Below the pieces are notes generated by a model. It did no database searches, was not told the DNA's origin, and worked only from the letters and a program-made list of their open reading frames with translations. Below, piece by piece: positions 16,099-23,705 of a stretch of 25,431 nt of DNA (positions within the stretch are counted from its first letter, which is position 1; the number at the start of each line of letters is the position of its first letter). The stretch is from JBCCEV01 sp039030125 (lineage in GTDB: Bacteria; Pseudomonadota; Gammaproteobacteria; Ga0077536). The DNA is taken from the NCBI GenBank assembly GCA_039030125.1, contig JBCCEV010000046.1, forward strand, positions 1 through 25,431. Reading direction: 5' to 3'. The position numbers and the translations under genes were made by a program.

Positions 16099-16527
16099 CT
16101 ACCGCCGACCAAATGCCGGCAGCGGTGATCCCAGATACCAGCGCTCCTCTTTTACGTCGTACCACCATTGTTGGACATCATTGAGAAGCAAGGCGATCCC
16201 GCTATCCAGCTCATAGTATTCAATTTGGGCATTAACCCGGGCAATGTCATTCGTGTCGGCTAGGATCTGTCGTGAGATGCTATAGCTCGTTACGCGATAG
16301 CGCTTAACGCGATCAAGGTCGACAGGGATTGATGAGCCATCTTGACTGCGTATGTAGAGGGCGGCGTCTTCAAAATAACCCCAGCGTAACGCCTTACGGT
16401 AAGCGCTGACGCTCGCTTCCAATGAGTTGGCTCTGGAACTCGCTGTTTTCTTTAAGACCTTCGTCGTTTGGCAGCCCATCATGGCGGTGAGGAGCACGCT
16501 GACGAAAACAACCTGTAGGATCTTCAT
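16099..16527 (-). CDS. Putative lipoprotein of unknown function
   Basis: 142 residues. I do not recognise the family. The N-terminus is a short lipoprotein-type signal, MKILQVVFVSVLLTAMMGC, with the candidate lipidated Cys at position 19; MMGC is a loose lipobox. The mature part begins with a Thr/Lys/Ser-rich linker, then a mixed helix/strand domain (SVSAYRKALRWGYFEDAA, then ISRQILADTNDIARVNAQIEYYE, then QQWWYDVKEERWYLGSP). The YYELDSG and WWYDVKEERWYL pieces suggest a small beta-rich fold such as an NTF2-like domain, a guess only. It follows folK by 35 bases on the same strand and is probably transcribed with folB-folK. Confidence 0.8.
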   Translation of the reverse strand: MKILQVVFVSVLLTAMMGCQTTKVLKKTASSRANSLEASVSAYRKALRWGYFEDAALYIRSQDGSSIPVDLDRVKRYRVTSYSISRQILADTNDIARVNAQIEYYELDSGIALLLNDVQQWWYDVKEERWYLGSPLPAFGRR

Positions 16528-16562
16528 ATCGGAATTCTACTCCAACCGCCTGCTACAAAGCG

Positions 16563-17009
16563 TTACTTCGCAACACGGATCGGCTCGGCGCCGTTAGCAA
16601 TAAGACTTTCAACGACTTCCTCATAGCAACAGCTCAGTCCCGGTGGTTTGCCACGCCGTTCAAGCATGGCCATCGGCACCGCCACATGCAGATATCGATC
16701 AAGATCCGGGTGTCTCAGCCCTGGACCCAAGAGCACATCGAGATCGAGTGCAACGCGTTGGGTGTCGCGACGGCGGCCAGCTTGTGCCTCGGCGCTGATG
16801 AGGAAGGCTTTTAGCGCGGCAATGGGCAGATCGGTCGCGATTTTTGCCACCGTATTCAGATAGTGCGCATCCCCGTCGCGAACGCAGGGCGTTTCATAAT
16901 AGGGCGCGACTTCGACAGCGCTGAAATTCTGGCGAAATAATCCTACCGCCAAATCAAGCTTGTCACGCGGCTGATGATTGCTGCCGATGCCAATCCAAAA
17001 CCATGTCAT
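16563..17009 (-). CDS. folK: 6-hydroxymethyl-7,8-dihydropterin pyrophosphokinase (HPPK)
   Basis: 148 residues, slightly shorter than E. coli FolK (159). Transfers pyrophosphate from ATP to hydroxymethyl-dihydropterin in folate synthesis. Visible signatures: the N-terminal IGIGSN, YYETPCV, HYLNTVAKIATDLP, the RRRDTQRVALDLDVLL block with the two metal-binding Asp residues (DLD), and HPDLDRYLHVAVPM, which stands for the family's HP...R-FVL-PL stretch. It departs from the consensus in places (ALDLD for the usual RxLDLD, no canonical FVL-PL), so it is a somewhat divergent member. It starts 8 bases after the folB stop. The aldolase that makes its substrate is thus the preceding gene. Confidence 0.88.
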   Translation of the reverse strand: MTWFWIGIGSNHQPRDKLDLAVGLFRQNFSAVEVAPYYETPCVRDGDAHYLNTVAKIATDLPIAALKAFLISAEAQAGRRRDTQRVALDLDVLLGPGLRHPDLDRYLHVAVPMAMLERRGKPPGLSCCYEEVVESLIANGAEPIRVAK

Positions 17010-17017
17010 TGCGATAA

Positions 17018-17368
17018 CTAGGCTTGCCGCTCGATGACGACACCGACATCACGGACATTGCGCAAGACGCCCTGTTTGTTGACCTTGATGCGGACACGCT
17101 TGAGTGAAAACTTGCTAAGCAGCAACGCCGCCAATTGTTCAGCAAAGGACTCAAGAAGCTGATACTGATGCTCTGCAGCAAACGCGCTGACGGTGTCGGT
17201 CACCGCTTTATAGTCAATGGTCGCGTTCAATTCATCCGTGTCCCCGGCGGGTTTTAGATCGCACCCCAGTTCGAGATCCAACACCAACCGGCGCGGCCGC
17301 TGACGCTCCCAGTTCCAGACCCCAATGATGGTTTCCACTTTGACTTCGTTTAGGTAGATAAAATCCAT
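17018..17368 (-). CDS. folB: Dihydroneopterin aldolase
   Basis: 116 residues, normal length. Converts 7,8-dihydroneopterin to hydroxymethyl-dihydropterin and glycolaldehyde, upstream of FolK in the cytoplasm. Key elements: IGVWNWER at the N-terminus, ATIDYKAV with the catalytic-site Tyr, LLESFAEQLA carrying the pterin-anchoring Glu, and KVNKQGVLRNVRDVGVVIER with the catalytic Lys. First gene of folB-folK-lipoprotein on the minus strand and divergent from plsY, as folB/plsY are in E. coli, with 47 bases between the two start codons. Confidence 0.95.
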   Translation of the reverse strand: MDFIYLNEVKVETIIGVWNWERQRPRRLVLDLELGCDLKPAGDTDELNATIDYKAVTDTVSAFAAEHQYQLLESFAEQLAALLLSKFSLKRVRIKVNKQGVLRNVRDVGVVIERQA

Positions 17369-17380
17369 CGTATTAAGCGC

Positions 17381-17409
17381 TTGATTCTGCGTTTCGCTTA
17401 GGCTGCAAT
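17381..17409 (+). promoter_or_regulatory. Possible plsY promoter, transcript perhaps leaderless
   Basis: TTGATT (17381-17386) and TGCAAT (17404-17409) are separated by 17 bases, each matching four of six positions of the sigma-70 consensus. The expected start point would fall about at 17416, the plsY ATG itself. No Shine-Dalgarno sequence is visible before that ATG, which fits a leaderless message, but the boxes are weak. Confidence 0.3.
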
Positions 17410-17415
17410 GGCGCG

Positions 17416-18018
17416 ATGCTATTCGCCACGATTGCGGTGTTGGGTGCGTATTTCATCGGCTCTGTCTCAAGCGCAATCTTGGTCTGTCGGCTGTGGGGCG
17501 TCGATGATCCACGCGAAGTAGGCTCGGGAAATCCTGGCGCCACCAACGTCATGCGCCATGCTGGCAAACTCGCCGCATTGCTAACTTTGGTGGGCGATGC
17601 CGCCAAGGGCTTCATTCCAGTGCTTATCGGTCGCGGATTTGGATTGGAGATTGAGATCGTAGCATGCGTCGGCCTGGCGGCGTTTCTTGGTCACTTATTC
17701 CCGATCTTCTTTGCGTTCAAAGGCGGCAAGGGCGTGGCGACGTTCATTGGGGTCAACCTCGCCCTAGCATGGTGGTTGGGTCTATCGTTTATTGTGATCT
17801 GGCTCGCCATGGCAGCAAGCTTCCGGTACTCATCGCTCGCCGCACTGACCGCGTCAATGGCATTACCCTTCATTGCGTTCTACACCGCTTTACCGCTGGG
17901 CGTTGTGGTCTGCCTGGTGGCGATGGTGATTTTGGTGTTTGTGCGCCATCGCAGCAACATCGAGAAACTGTGCGCGGGCGAAGAAAAAAGAATTGGGGCC
18001 ACTAAGGCGGCACCTTAA
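17416..18018 (+). CDS. plsY: Glycerol-3-phosphate acyltransferase (acyl-phosphate dependent)
   Basis: 200 residues; integral inner-membrane enzyme that acylates glycerol-3-phosphate from acyl-phosphate in phospholipid synthesis. All three PlsY motifs are readable: SVSSAILVCRLWG, then GSGNPGATNVMRHAGK; FKGGKGVAT after GHLFPIFFA; and the C-terminal VFVRHRSNIEKL with RHxxNI. About five hydrophobic segments fit the family. The ATG at 17416 gives the expected N-terminus, but no ribosome binding site precedes it. It lies between folB (divergent) and tsaD (convergent, 2 bases between stops), so the plsY and tsaD transcripts probably run into one another. Confidence 0.96.
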   Translation: MLFATIAVLGAYFIGSVSSAILVCRLWGVDDPREVGSGNPGATNVMRHAGKLAALLTLVGDAAKGFIPVLIGRGFGLEIEIVACVGLAAFLGHLFPIFFAFKGGKGVATFIGVNLALAWWLGLSFIVIWLAMAASFRYSSLAALTASMALPFIAFYTALPLGVVVCLVAMVILVFVRHRSNIEKLCAGEEKRIGATKAAP

Positions 18019-18020
18019 AA

Positions 18021-19040
18021 CTAAGGTGGCGCCAGCTCGTCCATCGGCCAACGCGCACGCACAGAAAAATCCAGATCTCCGCGCTCACCGGCTGTTAGGC
18101 GCTGATACCCGGCAAACGCGATCATCGCGCCATTATCAGTGGCGAAACGCAGGGCTGGAAAATAAACCGCGACACCTTGGGCGTCGCAAACCTCGGTCAA
18201 TTTTTGCCGCAATGCCTGATTTGCACTGACTCCACCGGCAACCACCAGCTTCTTAAGGCGAGTCTTTTCCAAAGCGCGTGTACATTTAATGCGGAAGGTA
18301 TCAACAACCGCATCAGAGAAGGCCCTGGCCACCGCCGCTTTCTCAACTTCAAGATCCACGCCATCCTTAACGAGTTGGCGTACCGCGGTCTTCAGGCCAC
18401 TGAAACTAAAGTCCAAACCGGGCCTATCAGTCATTGGTCGCGGCAGACGATAGTGATCCGGCGATCCTTGCTTGGCCAAGGCCTCCACTTCAGGGCCGCC
18501 GGGATATCCAAGACCAAGCATCTTCGCAACCTTATCGAAGGCCTCGCCAGCGGCATCATCAACAGACTCGCCAATGACGCGGTAGCATCCAAGGGTCTCG
18601 ACCGTCACGAATTGGGTATGACCGCCCGAAACCAGTAGCGCCAAGAAAGGCGGTTGCAAATTAGGGTCTTCCAACATCGGCGCCAACAAATGCGCCTCCA
18701 TGTGATGGACGCCCAACGCCGGTACGCCGGCGCTAAAGGCGAAACTTCGCGCAAATGCCGCGCCCGCCAGCAGCGCGCCGGCTAGCCCTGGGCCTGCGGT
18801 GTAGGCGACGGCTCCGATGTCGGCCACTGCCAAACCCGCCTCGCGCAGGGCCTGTTTCGTCAGCGCGCCAAGGCGCCGCACGTGATCGCGCGAAGCTAAC
18901 TCAGGCACTACACCACCGAAGGCGGCATGCATATCGACCTGGCTGAATACGACGTCGGCCACCAAACCCGCGTCGCCGCTATAGATCGCCACGCCCGTTT
19001 CGTCGCACGACGTCTCAATCCCCAGCGTTGTTAAAGACAC
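18021..19040 (-). CDS. tsaD: tRNA threonylcarbamoyladenosine biosynthesis protein TsaD
   Basis: 339 residues from a GTG at 19040 (VSLTTLGIETSCDETG). The open frame continues to 19190, but that would cover the rpsU start and adds no family sequence; E. coli TsaD is 337 residues. With TsaB, TsaC and TsaE it makes the t6A modification at position 37 of ANN-decoding tRNAs. Visible: LGIETSCDETGVAIY, metal-binding HHMEAH, LVSGGHTQ, GEAFDKVAKMLGLGYPGG, DFSFSGLKTAVR, VAGGVSANQALR and FATDNGAMIAFAG near the end, where the last Asp completes the metal site. It is divergent from rpsU, the order common in gammaproteobacteria. Confidence 0.97.
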   Translation of the reverse strand: MSLTTLGIETSCDETGVAIYSGDAGLVADVVFSQVDMHAAFGGVVPELASRDHVRRLGALTKQALREAGLAVADIGAVAYTAGPGLAGALLAGAAFARSFAFSAGVPALGVHHMEAHLLAPMLEDPNLQPPFLALLVSGGHTQFVTVETLGCYRVIGESVDDAAGEAFDKVAKMLGLGYPGGPEVEALAKQGSPDHYRLPRPMTDRPGLDFSFSGLKTAVRQLVKDGVDLEVEKAAVARAFSDAVVDTFRIKCTRALEKTRLKKLVVAGGVSANQALRQKLTEVCDAQGVAVYFPALRFATDNGAMIAFAGYQRLTAGERGDLDFSVRARWPMDELAPP

Positions 19041-19054
19041 GTCATATCTCTGCT

Positions 19055-19084
19055 CTGGAAACTCTTCTATTTTCAGCGTATTAT
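19055..19084 (+). promoter_or_regulatory. Probable promoter of the rpsU-yqeY-dnaG-rpoD operon
   Basis: In the 85-base tsaD/rpsU divergent gap, TATTAT (19079-19084, five of six matches) could be the -10 box. A weak -35, CTGGAA (19055-19060), lies 18 bases before it. The following GCGCGCC is a GC-rich discriminator, a feature of growth-rate and ppGpp-controlled promoters of ribosomal genes. The start site would be roughly 35 bases before the rpsU ATG. Confidence 0.5.
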
Positions 19085-19125
19085 GCGCGCCCTTTTCGAC
19101 AGAGCGCCCTTGCGTCACATCACTC

Positions 19126-19341
19126 ATGCCGACGATTAAAGTCCGAGATAATGAACCCTTCGATGTCGCCATGCGACGCTTTAAACGCACTTGCGAGAAA
19201 GCTGGCGTGCTCGCCGAAGTCCATCGCCGTGAATTCTACGAAAAGCCGACCCAAGTACGTAAACGCAAAGCCGCTGCTGCCGTCAAGCGCTGGCAGAAAA
19301 AAGTCGCTCGACAAACACTGAACCGGCAAAGACTCTATTAG
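19126..19341 (+). CDS. rpsU: 30S ribosomal protein bS21
   Basis: 71 residues, full length. The sequence MPTIKVRDNEPFDVAMRRFK, then CEKAGVLAEVHRREFYEKPT and a Lys/Arg-rich tail ending NRQRLY, is the gammaproteobacterial S21 pattern. It binds the 30S platform near the anti-Shine-Dalgarno region and aids initiation. It is first in the rpsU-yqeY-dnaG-rpoD operon. No clear Shine-Dalgarno sequence precedes its own ATG. I see no hairpin terminator in the 21 bases before yqeY, unlike the internal rpsU-dnaG terminator known in E. coli. Confidence 0.98.
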   Translation: MPTIKVRDNEPFDVAMRRFKRTCEKAGVLAEVHRREFYEKPTQVRKRKAAAAVKRWQKKVARQTLNRQRLY

Positions 19342-19362
19342 ACCCATCGCGCCCTTCCGCCA

Positions 19363-19812
19363 ATGTCCCAGTCGCTAAAAGAGCGGGTGAACGCCGACGT
19401 CAAGACGGCGCTCAAAGCGGGCGACAAAACCGGCGCGACCACCCTGAGGTTAATCCTCGCCGCTATCAAGCAGATCGAAGTCGATCAGCGTATTGAGCTT
19501 GACGAAGCCGGCGAAAACGACGTGCTCGCCAAACTTGCCAAGCAACGGCGCGAATCGATCGAGCAATACGATCAGGCCGGTCGTAGCGATCTTGCCGACA
19601 AGGAACGCGTGGAGCTGGAGGTGATAAGCAACTACCTCCCGGAAGCTTTAGGCACCGAGGCGATCGAAGCGGCGATCGCCGAAGCCATCGAAAAGACCGG
19701 TGCAGCCTCAATTAAGGATATGGGCAAGGTGATGGGCGCGCTCGCCTCTCTAAAGGGTCGCGCCGACATGGGCGAGGTCAGCGGCCTGGTCAAAGCCAAG
19801 CTCAATTCCTAA
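19363..19812 (+). CDS. GatB/YqeY domain protein
   Basis: 149 residues, the size of stand-alone YqeY proteins. These resemble the C-terminal tRNA-binding tail of GatB (amidotransferase subunit). Visible are LKERVNADVKTALKAGDK with TLRLILAAIKQ, QRRESIEQYDQAGRSDLADKE, ISNYLPEAL, and the C-terminal DMGKVMGALASLKGRADMGEVSG. It is entirely helical in appearance. The biochemical role is not established; its place between rpsU and dnaG is a common arrangement outside the enterobacteria. The 73 bases to dnaG contain no clear signal. Confidence 0.95.
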   Translation: MSQSLKERVNADVKTALKAGDKTGATTLRLILAAIKQIEVDQRIELDEAGENDVLAKLAKQRRESIEQYDQAGRSDLADKERVELEVISNYLPEALGTEAIEAAIAEAIEKTGAASIKDMGKVMGALASLKGRADMGEVSGLVKAKLNS

Positions 19813-19885
19813 GCGCACCGCCACGCCTCTTCTTGCCCGACCATCGTTGTGCTTAAATCGGTTGCAGCCGTAGCCGAGCGCGCCG

Positions 19886-21664
19886 ATGGCGGAACGTATC
19901 CCTAGAGAATTTATCGATAACCTCCTCGACAGAATCGACATCGTCGAGGTGATTGAGACCTATATCCCACTGAAAAGGGCCGGCAAAGACTTCCAGGCAC
20001 TTTGCCCATTCCACAAAGAAAAATCGCCATCGTTCACGGTGAGCCGCGATAAACAGTTCTACCACTGCTTTGGGTGCGGGGAAAACGGCTCGGCAATCGG
20101 CTTCTTGATGAATTATCGCAACCTTGAATTCCTGGAAGCCATTGAGGAACTCGCGGCCGGCGCCGGGATCGAGGTCCCCAAAACAGATTCTCATGTTCCG
20201 GGAAAACACAAACCGTCGCAGGAAACGCTCACGGTTCTTGAGCACGCCGCGCGCTTTTTTGAACGCCAGCTTAAATCTCATCCCAGCCGTGACGTGGCGG
20301 TGGACTACCTGAAAAATCGCGGTATAACCGGCCAAGTCGCCAAAAAATTCCGCTTGGGCTTTGCACCTGCAGGGTGGTGCAATCTTCTTGAAGGGATCGG
20401 TCGGGACTTCTCCAACCCCGCCTTAATCGACGCGGGTTTGGCCGTACAACGTGAGGGCAATGAGCGGCCCTACGATCGTTTCCGCGAACGAATTATGTAT
20501 CCAATTTCCGATCGGCGCGGCCGCGTCATCGGCTTTGGCGGGCGCGTCATTGACCAAGGTGAGCCCAAATATCTCAACTCGCCAGAATCCCCAGTTTTTC
20601 AGAAACGACGCGAGCTCTACGGCATTTGGGAGACGCTGCAAAGCCGCGAAACTTTGCACGAATTAATCGTCGTTGAAGGTTACATGGACGTCATCGCCTT
20701 GCATCAGAACGAATTACCCTATGCGGTGGCAACGCTCGGCACGGCGGTTACCGAGGATCACGTTAAACAGCTCTTTCGCCACGTGCCTCGCATCATCTTT
20801 TGCTTCGACGGCGACGGGGCCGGGCGGCGCGCAGCCTGGAAAGCCCTCGAAACCGGGCTGCCGCTGCTAGAAGCCAACCGCGAAATTACTTTCCGATTTC
20901 TACCCAGTGGTCATGATCCGGACAGCGCGGTGCGCGAATTGGGTCGCGATTACCTCACCGATGGCTCCACGCTGACCAGTTTGTCGGCGTTTCTGCTCGA
21001 CCATTTAAGTGCCGATCTTGATCTCTCCAGTCAAGATGCTCGCGTGCGCTTGGTCGATAAAACGCGGCCCTACCTCAAGCAACTTCCCAATGAGACCTAC
21101 CGCAATTTGATCATCCGCCTGCTGGCAGAAAGGACCCAACTGGCAGAGAAGGAAATCGCGTTAAATGCACAAAAACCGGGCGCGAGCGCCGCCACTGGCG
21201 CGCGACTTCGCCACTACACCCGCCGCTCGCCAACCGAATTGGCGCTCGCGCTTCTGCTACAACGCACTGATCTGCTGGACTTAATCACCCACGATCTCAG
21301 GCAAAAGCTGAGTCGTAACCTCGCCGCCCAGAGTCTGGTCAAATTGATCGATGTACTCGTGAGCGACCCAGGTCTTACCGTTGCAAAACTCCTTGAACGC
21401 CAGCGCGACGAGGACGGTCATGACAGGTTGTCCGAGTTGGCGGTGCTCGATCTGGGGATCACCAACGAGCAATTTGAGCCCGAATTCTTAGGCGCGCTCA
21501 CGAAATTAATTGATGGTGCGGCCAAATCCGAGCGGGGCGCGTTAACCCAAAAACCCTTCGCAGAATGGTCTGAAGAGGAAAAACAAGCGTATTTAGAGTC
21601 GCTTAAGAAACCTGGCCAGGACAACGAGCGGGAACATCCAACTGGAAAAAATCAGGCTCTATAG
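19886..21664 (+). CDS. dnaG: DNA primase
   Basis: 592 residues (E. coli 581). Makes RNA primers at the replication fork with DnaB helicase. The zinc-binding domain is CHC2 type: C40, H43, C61, C64 within CPFHKEKSPSF and YHCFGCG. The RNA-polymerase core carries RGRVIGFGGRV, and the TOPRIM fold shows VVEGYMDVIA with its metal Glu and FCFDGDGAGRRAA with the DxD pair. The last 150 or so residues are the helicase-binding domain, the least conserved part. A charged tail (EEEKQAYLESLKKPG...) ends the protein. The stop is followed by a 165-base gap before rpoD containing possible internal promoter boxes. Confidence 0.98.
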   Translation: MAERIPREFIDNLLDRIDIVEVIETYIPLKRAGKDFQALCPFHKEKSPSFTVSRDKQFYHCFGCGENGSAIGFLMNYRNLEFLEAIEELAAGAGIEVPKTDSHVPGKHKPSQETLTVLEHAARFFERQLKSHPSRDVAVDYLKNRGITGQVAKKFRLGFAPAGWCNLLEGIGRDFSNPALIDAGLAVQREGNERPYDRFRERIMYPISDRRGRVIGFGGRVIDQGEPKYLNSPESPVFQKRRELYGIWETLQSRETLHELIVVEGYMDVIALHQNELPYAVATLGTAVTEDHVKQLFRHVPRIIFCFDGDGAGRRAAWKALETGLPLLEANREITFRFLPSGHDPDSAVRELGRDYLTDGSTLTSLSAFLLDHLSADLDLSSQDARVRLVDKTRPYLKQLPNETYRNLIIRLLAERTQLAEKEIALNAQKPGASAATGARLRHYTRRSPTELALALLLQRTDLLDLITHDLRQKLSRNLAAQSLVKLIDVLVSDPGLTVAKLLERQRDEDGHDRLSELAVLDLGITNEQFEPEFLGALTKLIDGAAKSERGALTQKPFAEWSEEEKQAYLESLKKPGQDNEREHPTGKNQAL

Positions 21665-21666
21665 AC

Positions 21667-21733
21667 TATACTAGCGGGCTGTTTTGCCTGAAATGTTGGC
21701 GCGCCGACTGGCGCATCCCCATCTTTATACTAG
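21667..21733 (+). promoter_or_regulatory. Two TATACTAG boxes upstream of rpoD, possible -10 elements
   Basis: The octamer TATACTAG occurs at 21667-21674 and again at 21726-21733 in the dnaG-rpoD gap. Both contain TATACT, a five-of-six match to a sigma-70 -10 box. I see no good -35 at 16-18 bases from either, so these are candidates for activator-dependent or alternative-sigma promoters giving rpoD its own expression. Heat-shock and internal promoters ahead of rpoD are known in E. coli. Confidence 0.35.
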
Positions 21734-21781
21734 ACTTTTGGTGGCTTCGCTATCTAGTTGAGCCCAAAAGTAATATTCCTA

Positions 21782-21804
21782 CTTGCCGGCTAAAAATCGG
21801 CAAG
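21782..21804 (+). other. Hairpin in the rpoD leader
   Basis: CTTGCCG (21782-21788) and CGGCAAG (21798-21804) form a perfect 7-bp stem around a nine-base A-rich loop, ending 25 bases before the rpoD ATG. No T tract follows, so it is not a standard terminator. It could be an mRNA leader structure or a dyad operator. An AAAGGT stretch (21813-21818) that may serve as ribosome binding site lies after it. Confidence 0.4.
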
Positions 21805-21829
21805 CTTTGACCAAAGGTATCGTGACCAG

Positions 21830-23665
21830 ATGGAAACCGTCGAAGAAGTCGATCAAAAAGAGCAGCAAGACCAACAGCAATCGCAGCTCAAACTCTTAAT
21901 TTCCAAGGGTAAGGAACAGGGTTTTTTGACCTATAGCGAGGTCAACGATCACCTGCCCGACGATATTGTCGATCCCGAGCAGATCGAAGACATCGTCAAC
22001 ATGATCAACGACATGGGCATTACCGTCCATGAAACGCCGCCCGATCTCGATGGCATCTTACTCAACGACAATGACGTTGATGAAGAGGCCGCCGAAGAGG
22101 CCGCGGCGGCGCTGGCGGCGGTTGAGAACGAATTTGGCCGCACCACCGATCCGGTACGTATGTACATGCGCGAAATGGGTACGGTTGACCTGCTCACCCG
22201 TGAAGGTGAAATCAAGATCGCAAAGCGGATCGAAGACGGGCTTAACCAAGTTTTAAGTGCGCTCGCAGATTTTCCGGCGGTCGTTGAATTGTTCCTCACC
22301 CAATATGACCTCGTCCAAGCTGAAGAAATGAAAATCTCTGATCTCATTTCAGGCTTCAACGATTTCAACGACGACGATCCGATCCCGACACCCGCCCAGG
22401 TGCAGGCAGGCGCTAACAACGATAAAGACGACGATGAGGACGAGGCCCCGAACGCTCTAGACCCGGAAGAAGTAGCAGAGCGTTTCGCGGATTTTCAGAA
22501 GCTGAACAAGAAGCTTGTCAACGCGACGAAACGAAACGGCCGTGATCACGCCCGTACCGTGACGCTTCGCAAAGACCTGCAAGAGAAATTCCTTGAGTTC
22601 AAACTGGTTCCAAAGGTTACGGATCTGCTGAGCGTGCGCGTGCGCATGGTGGTGGAGGAAATCCGCGCTCAAGAGAAATTTGTCATGGACACCTGCGTGA
22701 AACGCTGCAGAATGCCGCGCAAGGATTTCTTGGCGGTATTTGTGGATTCTGAAGCCGATCCAAAATGGTTGCGCTCCGTGGTCCGCCAGAAAAAACCTTA
22801 CGCGGCAGCGATCAAGGAAAACCAAGCAGAAATTCAGGCCGCGCAAAATCGCCTGGCCGAGGTTGCCGAACACAACGGTCTCACAATCGGCGAAGTGAAG
22901 GACATTAACCGGCGTATGTCGATTGGTGAGGCTAAAGCGCGTCGTGCCAAAAAGGAAATGGTCGAGGCCAACCTGCGACTTGTGATCTCCATTGCCAAGA
23001 AGTACACCAACCGCGGTTTATTGTTCCTCGACCTCATTCAAGAAGGCAATATCGGATTGATGAAGGCCGTCGACAAGTTCGAATATCGTCGCGGTTATAA
23101 GTTTTCGACCTATGCAACCTGGTGGATCCGCCAAGCCATTACCCGCTCAATTGCCGATCAAGCTCGCACCATCCGCATCCCGGTGCATATGATCGAAACC
23201 ATCAACAAGCTCAACCGGATTTCGCGCCAAATTTTGCAAGAGATGGGCCGCGAGCCAACGCCGGAAGAGCTGGCCGAGCGTATGGATATGCCGGAAGAGA
23301 AAATCCGCAAGGTCCTCAAAATCGCCAAAGAACCGATTTCCATGGAAACCCCCATCGGCGATGACGAAGATTCGCATCTCGGCGACTTCATTGAAGATAT
23401 CAACATCCAAGCCCCACAAGACTCAGCGGATTTCGAAGGCCTGTGCCGCAACACCCGTGAAGTGCTGGAAGGTCTCACCGCGCGCGAGGCGAAAGTGCTC
23501 CGCATGCGTTTTGGTATCGATATGAATACCGACCACACGCTCGAAGAAGTGGGTAAGCAGTTCGACGTGACCCGCGAGCGCATTCGGCAAATAGAAGCCA
23601 AAGCGCTCAGGAAACTTCGCCATCCATCCCGCTCGGAGCGACTGCGAACTTTCCTCGACACCTAA
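21830..23665 (+). CDS. rpoD: RNA polymerase primary sigma factor (sigma-70)
   Basis: 611 residues, matching the long gamma-type RpoD (E. coli 613). Region 1.1 occupies about 17-80 (LKLLISKGKEQGFLTYSEVNDHLP), and region 1.2 starts at DPVRMYMREMG (from 107). A non-conserved insert with an acidic run (DKDDDEDEAP) follows. Regions 2.1-2.4 include RLVISIAKKYTNRGLLFLDL, then KFSTYATWWIRQAITRSIAD with the aromatic promoter-melting residues at 428-432. Region 3 follows, and region 4.2 has the -35-reading helix-turn-helix (TLEEVGKQFDVTRERIRQIE, about 573-592). It is the last gene of the rpsU operon, may also have its own promoter in the 165-base leader, and ends just before a strong terminator. Confidence 0.99.
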   Translation: METVEEVDQKEQQDQQQSQLKLLISKGKEQGFLTYSEVNDHLPDDIVDPEQIEDIVNMINDMGITVHETPPDLDGILLNDNDVDEEAAEEAAAALAAVENEFGRTTDPVRMYMREMGTVDLLTREGEIKIAKRIEDGLNQVLSALADFPAVVELFLTQYDLVQAEEMKISDLISGFNDFNDDDPIPTPAQVQAGANNDKDDDEDEAPNALDPEEVAERFADFQKLNKKLVNATKRNGRDHARTVTLRKDLQEKFLEFKLVPKVTDLLSVRVRMVVEEIRAQEKFVMDTCVKRCRMPRKDFLAVFVDSEADPKWLRSVVRQKKPYAAAIKENQAEIQAAQNRLAEVAEHNGLTIGEVKDINRRMSIGEAKARRAKKEMVEANLRLVISIAKKYTNRGLLFLDLIQEGNIGLMKAVDKFEYRRGYKFSTYATWWIRQAITRSIADQARTIRIPVHMIETINKLNRISRQILQEMGREPTPEELAERMDMPEEKIRKVLKIAKEPISMETPIGDDEDSHLGDFIEDINIQAPQDSADFEGLCRNTREVLEGLTAREAKVLRMRFGIDMNTDHTLEEVGKQFDVTRERIRQIEAKALRKLRHPSRSERLRTFLDT

Positions 23666-23671
23666 CCAAAA

Positions 23672-23697
23672 ACGGCCCACCTAGGGCCGTTTTTTTT
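23672..23697 (+). terminator. Rho-independent terminator of rpoD, probably bidirectional
   Basis: ACGGCCC (23672-23678) pairs with GGGCCGT (23684-23690) around a five-base loop, followed by a run of eight T (23690-23697). An A-rich run on the left side gives five T on the other strand, so the same hairpin can also stop transcripts of the convergent mtdB gene. Confidence 0.93.
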
Positions 23698-23705
23698 CGT
23701 GCGCG

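Noticed and set aside
19853..20335. A 160-codon minus-strand frame over the 5' part of dnaG
   Set aside because: It lies fully opposite the zinc-finger coding region of dnaG and resembles no family; a shadow frame.
22457..22873. A 138-codon minus-strand frame inside rpoD
   Set aside because: Antisense to conserved sigma-70 sequence, with no start context or recognisable domain.
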